53,273 bases of DNA, taken from Gammaproteobacteria bacterium. GTDB lineage: Bacteria; Pseudomonadota; Gammaproteobacteria; Chromatiales; Chromatiaceae. Positions 44,702 through 53,273 of the stretch are shown here, piece by piece (within the stretch, counting starts at the first letter, position 1; each line of letters starts with the position of its first letter). The notes beneath the pieces are model-generated. The model worked only from the letters and a program-made list of their open reading frames with translations. It did not search any database and was not told where the DNA came from. Location: contig JALORY010000016.1 of assembly GCA_025458675.1 (NCBI GenBank), positions 1 through 53,273 on the forward strand, in the 5' to 3' direction. Position numbers and translations under genes: made by a program.

Positions 44702-45312
44702 TTGTGCTCCAGCTTCTGCTCGGGCGCAAGCTTGACGAGCCGCACCCGGTCGGCCCGCTTCACGTGCACCTGCTGCGAGGGATCGACGTAACGCGTTCCC
44801 GGACGGCGGCGCAGCGTCAGCCGGATGGCGGCGACGATCGCCACCAGGAGGATCGCACCCGCGATCTCGAACGGATACAGGTAAGCAGTGTACAGCGCCG
44901 CGCCCAGGGTCTCGGTATTGCTGTAGTCGGCCGCCTTGGCGGCGGGCGCGGCGTACTGGCCGAGTCCGAAATGGCGCGGGCCGACGACGAGCACCAGCTC
45001 GGCCGCCATGATCACGGCGACGACCACGCCGACCGGCAGGTAGCGGATGAACCCGGCCCGCAGGGCGGCCACGTCGACGTCGAGCATCATGACGACGAAC
45101 AGGAACAGCACCATCACGGCGCCCACGTAGACCAGCACGAGCGTGATCGCGAGGAACTCGGCCTCGGCCAGCATCCAGATCACGGCGCTCGAGAAGAAGG
45201 CCAGCACCAGGAACAGCGCGGCGTGAACGGGGTTCCGCCGGGTCACCACCATCACCGACGCCGTCACCAGGACGGCGGCGAAGAGGTAGAACAGGACCTT
45301 TTCGAAGCTCAT
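44698..45312 (-). CDS. nuoJ: NADH-quinone oxidoreductase subunit J
   Basis: Five-helix membrane subunit beside the quinone site. 204 residues. '[52 protein letters not shown]' in pieces is the family core, including the pi-bulge helix Tyr/Gly region '[12 protein letters not shown]'. The last 40 residues are a basic cytoplasmic tail. Confidence 0.95.
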   Translation of the reverse strand: MSFEKVLFYLFAAVLVTASVMVVTRRNPVHAALFLVLAFFSSAVIWMLAEAEFLAITLVLVYVGAVMVLFLFVVMMLDVDVAALRAGFIRYLPVGVVVAVIMAAELVLVVGPRHFGLGQYAAPAAKAADYSNTETLGAALYTAYLYPFEIAGAILLVAIVAAIRLTLRRRPGTRYVDPSQQVHVKRADRVRLVKLAPEQKLEHK

Positions 45313-45322
45313 GTCGCTCCTC

Positions 45323-45811
45323 TCAGCGGTAGGCCGCGTCGGCCGCGCGGTCCGCGGCCAGCTGGGCCTCGTACCGGTCGCCGACCTCGAGCAGCTTCTG
45401 CTTGGTCATGATCTGCTCACCCCTGCTCTCGAAGTGGTACTCGTAGATTCGCGTCTCGACGATCGAGTCCACCGGGCAGGACTCCTCGCAGAAGCCGCAG
45501 TAGATGCACTTGAACAGGTCGATGTCGTAGCGCGTGGTGCGCCGCGACCCGTCAGCGCGCGGCTCCGCCTCGATCGTGATGGCGAGCGCCGGGCAGGTCG
45601 CCTCGCACAGCTTGCACGCGATGCAGCGCTCCTCTCCGTTCGGGTACCGACGAAGCGCGTGCAGCCCGCGGAAGCGCGGCGACACCGGCGCCCTCTCTTC
45701 GGGGTACTGCACGGTGAACTTTCGCGCGAAGAGGTAGCGCCCCGTCAGGCGCATGCCCTGCAGGAGCTCGAGCAGCAGCAGGCTCTTGAAGTACTTGAGC
45801 ACCTTGATCAC
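45323..45811 (-). CDS. nuoI: NADH-quinone oxidoreductase subunit I
   Basis: Peripheral-arm subunit with two [4Fe-4S] clusters (N6a and N6b), close to the membrane. 162 residues. The two motifs '[12 protein letters not shown]' and '[12 protein letters not shown]' are complete. I chose the GTG at 45811 ([19 protein letters not shown]), 10 nt after nuoH; the open frame upstream lies inside nuoH and is not part of the gene. Confidence 0.96.
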   Translation of the reverse strand: MIKVLKYFKSLLLLELLQGMRLTGRYLFARKFTVQYPEERAPVSPRFRGLHALRRYPNGEERCIACKLCEATCPALAITIEAEPRADGSRRTTRYDIDLFKCIYCGFCEESCPVDSIVETRIYEYHFESRGEQIMTKQKLLEVGDRYEAQLAADRAADAAYR

Positions 45812-45821
45812 CGCCTCCCGG

Positions 45822-46889
45822 TCACGACACCCACCACGGCGGCAGGCGATACACCACGGCCACGGCCACGACGAGAATCCAGACGATCGTGATCGGGATG
45901 AACACCTTCCACCCCAGCCGCATGATCTGGTCGTACCGATAGCGCGGGAACGTGGCACGGAACCACAGGAACAGGAACATGAAGACGCCGGTCTTGAGGC
46001 AGAGCCAGACGAAGCCCGGCACCCAGGCGGTCGCAGGCCCGAGCACCGGCCACCCCTCGAAGGGATTGAGCCACCCGCCCCAGAAGAACAGGGCGGTCAG
46101 CGCCGAGATCAGGATCATGTTCGCGTACTCGCCGAGGAAGAACACGGCGAAGGCCATGCCCGAGTACTCGATGTGGAAGCCCGCCACGATCTCGGACTCG
46201 CCCTCGGCGACGTCGAAGGGCGCCCGGTTGGTCTCGGCCACGCCGGAGATGAAGTAGATCAGGAAGAGGGGCAGCAGCGGCAGCCAGAACCAGTGCAGCA
46301 GGCCGCCCGACTGCGCAAGCACGATCTGCCCGAGATTCAGGGTGCCCGCCGCGACCAGCACGCCGACCAGGGCGAAGCCCATCGCGATCTCGTAGGCCAC
46401 CATCTGTGCCGCCGAACGCATGGCGCCGAGGAAGCCGTACTTCGAGTTGGACGCCCAGCCCGCGATGATGATGCCGTACACGCCCATCGAGCTCAGGGCC
46501 AGGATGTACAGCAGCCCGGCGTTGATGTCGGCGAGCACCAGCTCGGCGCTGAACGGAAACACGGCCCAGGCGGCGAGCGCGGGGCCGATGACCAGGAGCG
46601 GCGCGAACAGGAACAACGCCCGGTTCGCGTTGCTCGGCACCACGATCTCCTTGAACATCAGCTTCACGGCGTCGGCGATGGGCTGCAGCCAGCCCTTGGG
46701 CCCGACGCGGTTCGGCCCGATGCGGACCTGCATGTAACCGATGATCTTGCGCTCCGCGTACGTGTAGTAGGCGACCACCAGCATCATCGGCGCGACGATC
46801 GCGACGATCTTCACCAGCGTCCAGATGAGGACCTGCAGGCCCTCCGGCACCGCGTTCCAGAGCCCGACCAGAAACTCCATCTGCGTCAC
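45822..46889 (-). CDS. nuoH: NADH-quinone oxidoreductase subunit H
   Basis: Membrane subunit that forms the quinone-binding cavity with NuoB and NuoD. 355 residues, about 8 helices. '[35 protein letters not shown]' in pieces is the family signature, and '[26 protein letters not shown]' holds the conserved acidic cluster. The start is GTG 46889, overlapping the nuoG stop as GTGA; ATG 46880 is an alternative. Confidence 0.97.
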   Translation of the reverse strand: MTQMEFLVGLWNAVPEGLQVLIWTLVKIVAIVAPMMLVVAYYTYAERKIIGYMQVRIGPNRVGPKGWLQPIADAVKLMFKEIVVPSNANRALFLFAPLLVIGPALAAWAVFPFSAELVLADINAGLLYILALSSMGVYGIIIAGWASNSKYGFLGAMRSAAQMVAYEIAMGFALVGVLVAAGTLNLGQIVLAQSGGLLHWFWLPLLPLFLIYFISGVAETNRAPFDVAEGESEIVAGFHIEYSGMAFAVFFLGEYANMILISALTALFFWGGWLNPFEGWPVLGPATAWVPGFVWLCLKTGVFMFLFLWFRATFPRYRYDQIMRLGWKVFIPITIVWILVVAVAVVYRLPPWWVS

Positions 46890-49243
46890 CCCTTCGCCAC
46901 GGTCAGCTCGCCGAAGGCCGCGCCGAGCGCCTCCGTGCCCTGCACGCCCGCCGGCAGCCAGACGCAGGCATCCGGCACGCGCGGATCCAGCTCCACCGGG
47001 AAGACGCCACGGGCGCCACCCTGCCCGACCGCGACGCAGTCGCCGGCGGCGACGCCGAGCCGCGCGGCCAGCGACGGCGCGATACGGGCCTTCGCCCCCA
47101 AGGCGTCCCGGGTCGCCTGCAGCGGCGCCGAGCGGCGCACGAGGGCGTCGACCGCGTACGGTGGAACCGCGCCGACCCGCTCGATCCCGCCGCCGGGGAC
47201 GAGAACGGCCGCGCCGTCGACAGTGCCCTGGAGCGCGTTATCGGGGGGGGTGGCCACGCAGCGGGCACGCAGCTCGTCGCGCACCGCCTCGCTCGAATCC
47301 TGCTCGAACCCGGCGACGTCCGCGAGATTGGCGAGCACGCGCAGCACCTTCCACGCCGGCCGCGCCTCGCCCGGCGGGGCCACCACGCCCTCGAAGCTCT
47401 GCCAGTCCCCCTGGCAGTTCACGTAGGTGCCGGAGGTCTCGGTGAAGCTGGCGACCGGCAGCAGAACGTCCGCGCACTGCTCGAGCGCGGACGATCGGAA
47501 GGCCGAGAGCGCCACGACCGCCTTCGAGCCGGCGAGCGCCGCCTGCGCAGCGGGCGCATCGGCGAGGTCCAGGTGCGGCTCGATGCCGACGAGGAGCACC
47601 GCCTCGCGTGGCGCGGCCAACATCGCCGCTGCCGGCTCGCCGGCAGCCGCCGCGGGAGCCCCCGCGGGGCCGCGGTGTGGCAGGCAGCCGGCGAGCACTG
47701 CACCGGTCGCGTTCGCTCCCTCCGCGAGGAAGCCGAGCGTGGCGCCGCTGGCCGTGGCGACGGCCGCCGCGAGCTCGCGCAGCAGGCTGTAGTCCGGGTG
47801 CGCCTGGGCCATCGGCCCGAGGAGGACCGCCTTGTCCCCGTCGCGCCGGAGCAGGTCCGCGAGCGCGCGCTCGGCGGCGTCGGGCGACGCGCCGGAGACC
47901 AGGGCACCGATCGTTCCGCCAACGCGGGCCCCGACGATCTTCGCCACGCCGGCGAGGGCCTCGAGCATCCGCGACGGCGGCACCACGGCCCGCGCGGCGA
48001 CCGGGAAGTTGAAATCGAAGTCCACGGGGTTCACGACGCCGACCGCGCCGCTGCGCAGCGTGGCCTTGCGCAGGCGCAGGCCCAGCAGTGGCTGATCCTT
48101 GCGCACGTTGCTGCCGACGAGCAGCGTCGCGGCGCTGTGCTCGAGGGCAGCAATCGGCCTGCCGAGCCACGGAAGCGCGGGGTCCGCCGCGTCGCCGCGG
48201 AAATCGACCTGGCGCAGGCGGTAGTCGACGTGCGGGCTGCCGAGGCCGCGCGTCAGCTTCTGGGCGAGGTACATCTCCTCGAGCGTGGCCGAGGGCGCGA
48301 CCAGCGTGCGCAACCCGGCACCGGCGGCCTTGAGCGCCGACGCAGCGGCGGTCAGGGCCGTCTGCCAGTCGACGACCCGCCACTGCCCGTCGCGCTTCAC
48401 CATCGGGTGCTCGAGGCGGTCCACCCCCAGGCCCTCGTAGCCATAGCGGTCGCGGTCGGAGATCCAGACCTCGTTGACTGCCTCGTTGTCGCGCGGCACC
48501 ACGCGCAGCACCTCGCCGCGGCGCACGTGGACGTGCACGTTCGAGCCCACGCAGTCGTGCGGCGCGACGCCGTCGCGTTGCACGAGCTCCCAGGCGCGGG
48601 CCTTGTACCGGAACGGCTTCGAGGTCAGCGCGCCGACCGGGCACAGGTCGATCACGTTCCCCGACAGCTCCGAGTCCACGCTGCGGGCGATGAAGGTCCC
48701 GATCTGCATGTGCTCGCCGCGCCCCGTGGCGCCGAGCTCGCGCACGCCCGCGAGCTCCGCGCCGAAGCGCACGCAGCGGGTGCAGTGGATGCAGCGGGTG
48801 AGGTCGGTCGCGATCAGCGGGCCGATGTCCCGGTCCTTCACCACCCGCTTCTGCTCGACGAAGCGCGACACGTCGCGCCCATAGCCCAACGCGACGTCCT
48901 GCAGCTCGCACTCCCCGCCCTGGTCGCAGATGGGGCAGTCGAGCGGGTGGTTGATCAGCAGGAACTCCATCGTGCCCTTCTGGGCAGCGAGCGCGATCGG
49001 CGAGCGCGTCCGCACCTTCATCCCGGGGGTGACCGGCGTCGCGCAGGCCGGCAGCGGCTTGGGCGCCCGCTCGACCTCGACGAGGCACATGCGGCAGTTG
49101 GCGGCGACCGACAGCTTCTTGTGATAGCAGAAGCGCGGGATCGGGATGCCCGCCGCGTCGGTGACTTCGATCAGCATCTGCCCGGGCCGCGCGGTGAGCA
49201 GCTGCCCGTCGACCTCGATGGTTACCGTCGCGTCCTGTGTCAT
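46886..49243 (-). CDS. nuoG: NADH-quinone oxidoreductase subunit G
   Basis: Largest peripheral subunit, carrying a chain of iron-sulfur clusters. 785 residues, shorter than E. coli (908) but usual for many proteobacteria. N-terminal [2Fe-2S] domain ('[22 protein letters not shown]'), then the His/Cys cluster N5 motif '[18 protein letters not shown]' and '[16 protein letters not shown]' for [4Fe-4S] clusters. The C-terminal two thirds resemble molybdopterin oxidoreductases but without cofactor function; that part is divergent and Ala-rich. Confidence 0.95.
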   Translation of the reverse strand: MTQDATVTIEVDGQLLTARPGQMLIEVTDAAGIPIPRFCYHKKLSVAANCRMCLVEVERAPKPLPACATPVTPGMKVRTRSPIALAAQKGTMEFLLINHPLDCPICDQGGECELQDVALGYGRDVSRFVEQKRVVKDRDIGPLIATDLTRCIHCTRCVRFGAELAGVRELGATGRGEHMQIGTFIARSVDSELSGNVIDLCPVGALTSKPFRYKARAWELVQRDGVAPHDCVGSNVHVHVRRGEVLRVVPRDNEAVNEVWISDRDRYGYEGLGVDRLEHPMVKRDGQWRVVDWQTALTAAASALKAAGAGLRTLVAPSATLEEMYLAQKLTRGLGSPHVDYRLRQVDFRGDAADPALPWLGRPIAALEHSAATLLVGSNVRKDQPLLGLRLRKATLRSGAVGVVNPVDFDFNFPVAARAVVPPSRMLEALAGVAKIVGARVGGTIGALVSGASPDAAERALADLLRRDGDKAVLLGPMAQAHPDYSLLRELAAAVATASGATLGFLAEGANATGAVLAGCLPHRGPAGAPAAAAGEPAAAMLAAPREAVLLVGIEPHLDLADAPAAQAALAGSKAVVALSAFRSSALEQCADVLLPVASFTETSGTYVNCQGDWQSFEGVVAPPGEARPAWKVLRVLANLADVAGFEQDSSEAVRDELRARCVATPPDNALQGTVDGAAVLVPGGGIERVGAVPPYAVDALVRRSAPLQATRDALGAKARIAPSLAARLGVAAGDCVAVGQGGARGVFPVELDPRVPDACVWLPAGVQGTEALGAAFGELTVAKG

Positions 49244-49276
49244 GCCCTGCGTTCCCAGAATGCCGCGCGTCGCCGG

Positions 49277-50520
<1,244 letters not shown>

Positions 50521-50548
<28 letters not shown>

Positions 50549-51036
50549 GGCGCTACTCCAGCCCGTCCAGGATCGCGTCGATCCGCTCGGGGGTCAGGTT
50601 CTCGAAGTACTGCGCCGAGGCACTCGACCTCCTTGAGGGTGTACCGGCCGTCGGCCGTGGTCTCGCCGAGGCCGACGCCGAGGCGCTTCTCCAGGTGCTC
50701 GACCACGCGCTCCGAGCCGTTGATCAGGCACGAGATGTTGGTGCAGACGCAGATCTTGTGCCGGCCGACGGGTTTGAGCTCGTACATCGAGTAGAAGCTC
50801 GCGACCTCGTAGACGTCCATCGGCGGCATCTCGAGGTAGGCCGCGACGGCGTCCATCAGCTCCGTGGTCAGCCACCCGCCATTGCCCTCCTGCGCGATGC
50901 GCAGCGCCGCCATGCAGGCAGACCGCTTCCACTCCGGCGGATACTTGGCGACCCAGGTGTCGATCTCCGCGCGCACCCCGGCACTCAGCAGGGCGGCGGC
51001 GTCGGGGCGGGGCATCGTGACCTCGTTGCTGCTCAT
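50521..51036 (-). CDS. nuoE: NADH-quinone oxidoreductase subunit E, C-terminus disrupted by apparent deletion/frameshift
   Basis: Thioredoxin-fold subunit that binds [2Fe-2S] cluster N1a next to NuoF. The first 130 or so residues are normal ('[20 protein letters not shown]', '[16 protein letters not shown]', '[14 protein letters not shown]'). The family then reads ECLGAC[19 protein letters not shown]. Here 'KEVECLGA' is followed at once, in the +1 frame, by '[19 protein letters not shown]' and a TAG at 50553-50555. About 35 nt appear missing near 50617, including the fourth cluster Cys. The frame as it stands runs on for about 25 unrelated residues to 50521. The gene should be non-functional or altered unless this is a sequencing or assembly error. 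Ancestral end 50553. Confidence 0.85.
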
Positions 51037-51051
51037 GTGGGGTATCCCGCG

Positions 51052-52305
51052 CTAGCGGTCGATCTCGCCGAAGACGATGTCCATCGAACCGATGATCGCG
51101 ACGACGTCGGCGATCATGTGGCCGCGCGCCATCTCGTCCATCGCCGCGAGGTGGGCGAACCCCGGGGCGCGGATCTTCACGCGGTACGGCTTGTTGGCGC
51201 CGTCGGACACCAGGTAGATGCCGAACTCGCCCTTGGGCGCCTCGACCGCGGCATAGACCTCGCCCGGCGGCGTGCAGTAGCCCTCGGTGAACAGCTTGAA
51301 GTGGTGAATGAGGGCCTCCATGTCCTCCTTCATGCCGACGCGCCGGGGGGGAGCGATCTTGTGGTTCTCGACCATCACCGGACCGGGGTTCCGGCGCAGC
51401 CAGTCGACGCACTGGCGGATGATGCGGTTGGACTGCCGCATCTCCTCGATGCGGACGAGGTAGCGGTCGTAGCTGTCGCCGGTCCTGCCCACCGGGATGT
51501 CGAAATCCACGCGGTCGTACACCGCGTACGGCTGCTTCTTGCGCAGGTCCCAGGCGAAGCCCGAGCCGCGCAGCATGGGGCCGCTGAAACCGAGCTGCAG
51601 GGCGCGCTCCGGTGATACGACGCCGATGCCCACCGTGCGCTGCTTCCAGATGCGGTTGTCGGTGAGCAGGGTCTCGTACTCGTCGACCAGTCCCGGGAAG
51701 CGGCTGGTGAAGTCCTCGATGAAGTCGAGCAGAGAGCCCTTGCGCGCCTCGTTGCGCCGCTCCGCCTCGCGTGCGCTGCGCATCTGCGTCGGCTGGTACT
51801 CGGGCATCTTTCCCGGCAGATCGCGATAGACGCCGCCTGGCCGATAGTAGGTCGCGTGCATGCGCGAGCCCGACACCGCCTCGTAGCAGTCGATGAGGTC
51901 CTCGCGCTCGCGGAAGCAGTACAGGAACACGGTCATCGCGCCCACGTCGAGCGCGTGCGTCCCGAGCCACAGCAGGTGATTCAGGACGCGGGTGATCTCG
52001 TCGTACATCACGCGGATGTACTGGGCGCGCACCGGTGGCTCGATGCCCAGCAGGCGCTCGATGGCCATCACGTAGCCGTGCTCGTTGCAGAGCATGGACA
52101 TGTAGTCCAGCCGGTCCATGTAGCCGATGCTCTGGTTGTACGGCTTGCTCTCGGCCAGCTTCTCGGTGCCGCGGTGCAGCAGGCCGATGTGCGGGTCGGC
52201 GCGGACGACCACCTCGCCGTCGAGCTCGAGCACGAGACGCAGCACGCCGTGCGCGGCGGGATGCTGCGGTCCGAAGTTCAGGGTGTAGTTGCGGATCTCG
52301 GGCAT
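51052..52305 (-). CDS. nuoD: NADH-quinone oxidoreductase subunit D
   Basis: 49-kDa-type subunit lining the quinone site. 417 residues, separate from NuoC (not the fused NuoCD of E. coli). '[22 protein letters not shown]' carries the conserved His pair near the quinone head; '[14 protein letters not shown]', '[17 protein letters not shown]' and '[14 protein letters not shown]' follow. It ends in '[14 protein letters not shown]', the canonical C-terminus. Confidence 0.97.
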   Translation of the reverse strand: MPEIRNYTLNFGPQHPAAHGVLRLVLELDGEVVVRADPHIGLLHRGTEKLAESKPYNQSIGYMDRLDYMSMLCNEHGYVMAIERLLGIEPPVRAQYIRVMYDEITRVLNHLLWLGTHALDVGAMTVFLYCFREREDLIDCYEAVSGSRMHATYYRPGGVYRDLPGKMPEYQPTQMRSAREAERRNEARKGSLLDFIEDFTSRFPGLVDEYETLLTDNRIWKQRTVGIGVVSPERALQLGFSGPMLRGSGFAWDLRKKQPYAVYDRVDFDIPVGRTGDSYDRYLVRIEEMRQSNRIIRQCVDWLRRNPGPVMVENHKIAPPRRVGMKEDMEALIHHFKLFTEGYCTPPGEVYAAVEAPKGEFGIYLVSDGANKPYRVKIRAPGFAHLAAMDEMARGHMIADVVAIIGSMDIVFGEIDR

Positions 52306-52311
52306 CGCGGC

Positions 52312-53016
52312 TCAACCCGACGCGGCGTCGCCGCCGGTTTGGTAACGGTTGTCCTCGCGGATCACGCGCGGCACCAGGGTGCGCGGCTCGACGGTCACCG
52401 GCTCGTAGACGACCCGCTGCTGCTCGGGGTCGTAGCGCATCTCGACGTGGCCGCTCAGCGGGAAGTCCTTGCGGAACGGGTGGCCGATGAAGCCGTAGTC
52501 CGTGAGGATGCGGCGCAGGTCCGGGTGACCGGCGAACAGGATCCCGACCATGTCGAAGGCCTCCCGCTCGAACCAGTCGGCGGAGCGCCAGACGTCGACG
52601 ACCGAGTCGACGATCGGCTCGCCGGCGTCGAGCCACGCCTTGACGCGCAACCGCGTGTTGGTCGCCACCGACTGCAGGTGGTAGACGGCCTGGAAGCGCC
52701 GCGTGCCGTCGCCCGCCGATGCGTCTTCCCGTGCCGCGGCCCGACCGAAGCCGCTCGACGACGCGGCGCCCGTGGCCCACTCCGAGCAGCCGTAGTGCAG
52801 GTAGTCGACGCCGCAGACGTCGATGCACTGATCGAAGCGGAACTCCGGGGCGTCCCGCAGGCGGCGCATCACGGCGAGCACCTGGTCGCGCGGCACGGTG
52901 AGGTTCAGCTCGCCGCGGCTACGGACCACGTCGAAGCCCTCGCCCGCGAAGGCCTCCCGCAGGGCCTCCTCGAGCCCGTCAAGCCGCTCTGTCGGCGTCT
53001 TCGCCTTCGCAGTCAT
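52312..53016 (-). CDS. nuoC: NADH-quinone oxidoreductase subunit C
   Basis: 30-kDa-type structural subunit. 234 residues. 'CIDVCGVDYLHYG' and the signature 'WFEREAFDMVGILFAGHPDLRRILTDYGFIGHPFRKDFPLSG' (in pieces) are intact. A low-complexity insertion of about 30 residues (Ser/Gly/Ala-rich, about 88-115) sits between them. Followed by nuoD after 6 nt. Confidence 0.96.
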   Translation of the reverse strand: MTAKAKTPTERLDGLEEALREAFAGEGFDVVRSRGELNLTVPRDQVLAVMRRLRDAPEFRFDQCIDVCGVDYLHYGCSEWATGAASSSGFGRAAAREDASAGDGTRRFQAVYHLQSVATNTRLRVKAWLDAGEPIVDSVVDVWRSADWFEREAFDMVGILFAGHPDLRRILTDYGFIGHPFRKDFPLSGHVEMRYDPEQQRVVYEPVTVEPRTLVPRVIREDNRYQTGGDAASG

Positions 53017-53024
53017 GTCACGTC

Positions 53025-53273
<249 letters not shown>

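Overview
The window is a GC-rich (about 70% G+C) stretch of bacterial chromosome packed with core genes and with no gene-free gap above about 210 bases. The gene orders are gammaproteobacterial: metY(tRNA-fMet)-rimP-nusA-infB-rbfA-truB-rpsO-pnp directly after nuoN; rpoE-rseA-rseB-rseC-mucD followed by lepA-lepB-DUF4845-rnc-era-recO-pdxJ; and sdhCDAB-sdhE with a YgfX-like gene. The high G+C and the exosortase-associated gene pair suggest a Chromatiales/Ectothiorhodospiraceae- or Nevskiales-like lineage, but I cannot name a genus. I see no phage, IS element, CRISPR array or rRNA.

Layout. (1) 1-6022: the 3' part of a membrane/TPR protein, a GT2 glycosyltransferase, a TolC-family outer-membrane protein (opposite strand), an ABC exporter and a YheT-type hydrolase translationally coupled to it. 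(2) 6180-16504, all minus strand: the envelope-stress operon (sigma-E, anti-sigma RseA, RseB, RseC, MucD protease), then LepA, signal peptidase I, DUF4845, RNase III, Era, RecO and PdxJ. A sigma-E-like promoter lies upstream of rpoE. (3) 16711-23151: nadB diverges from rpoE; facing it are a YgfX-like protein, a Tat-exported iron superoxide dismutase, and sdhE/sdhB/sdhA/sdhD/sdhC. (4) 23295-27707: darP, recJ, a cysteine-type GST, a divergent Sfp-type phosphopantetheinyl transferase and a secreted trypsin-like protease. (5) 27806-30639: an AMP-forming ligase and a PLP decarboxylase of the types found with exosortase A / PEP-CTERM systems. (6) 30693-39358: the translation/transcription operon, headed by an initiator tRNA with a promoter and two tandem intrinsic terminators before rimP. 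(7) 39418-53273: respiratory complex I genes nuoN back to nuoB (nuoB cut by the window edge).

The genes form a housekeeping backbone: complex I and complex II with its FAD-assembly factor for respiration, sigma-E stress control with envelope proteases, ribosome biogenesis and translation factors, and RNA decay. The points most worth checking are an apparent deletion/frameshift of about 35 nt in nuoE that removes an N1a iron-sulfur ligand; the orphan exosortase-associated ligase/decarboxylase pair near an Sfp-type PPTase; the absence of acpS after pdxJ; the Tat-exported SodB inside the sdhE-ygfX neighbourhood; the double-terminator leader between metY and rimP; and two TTGA stop/start junctions.
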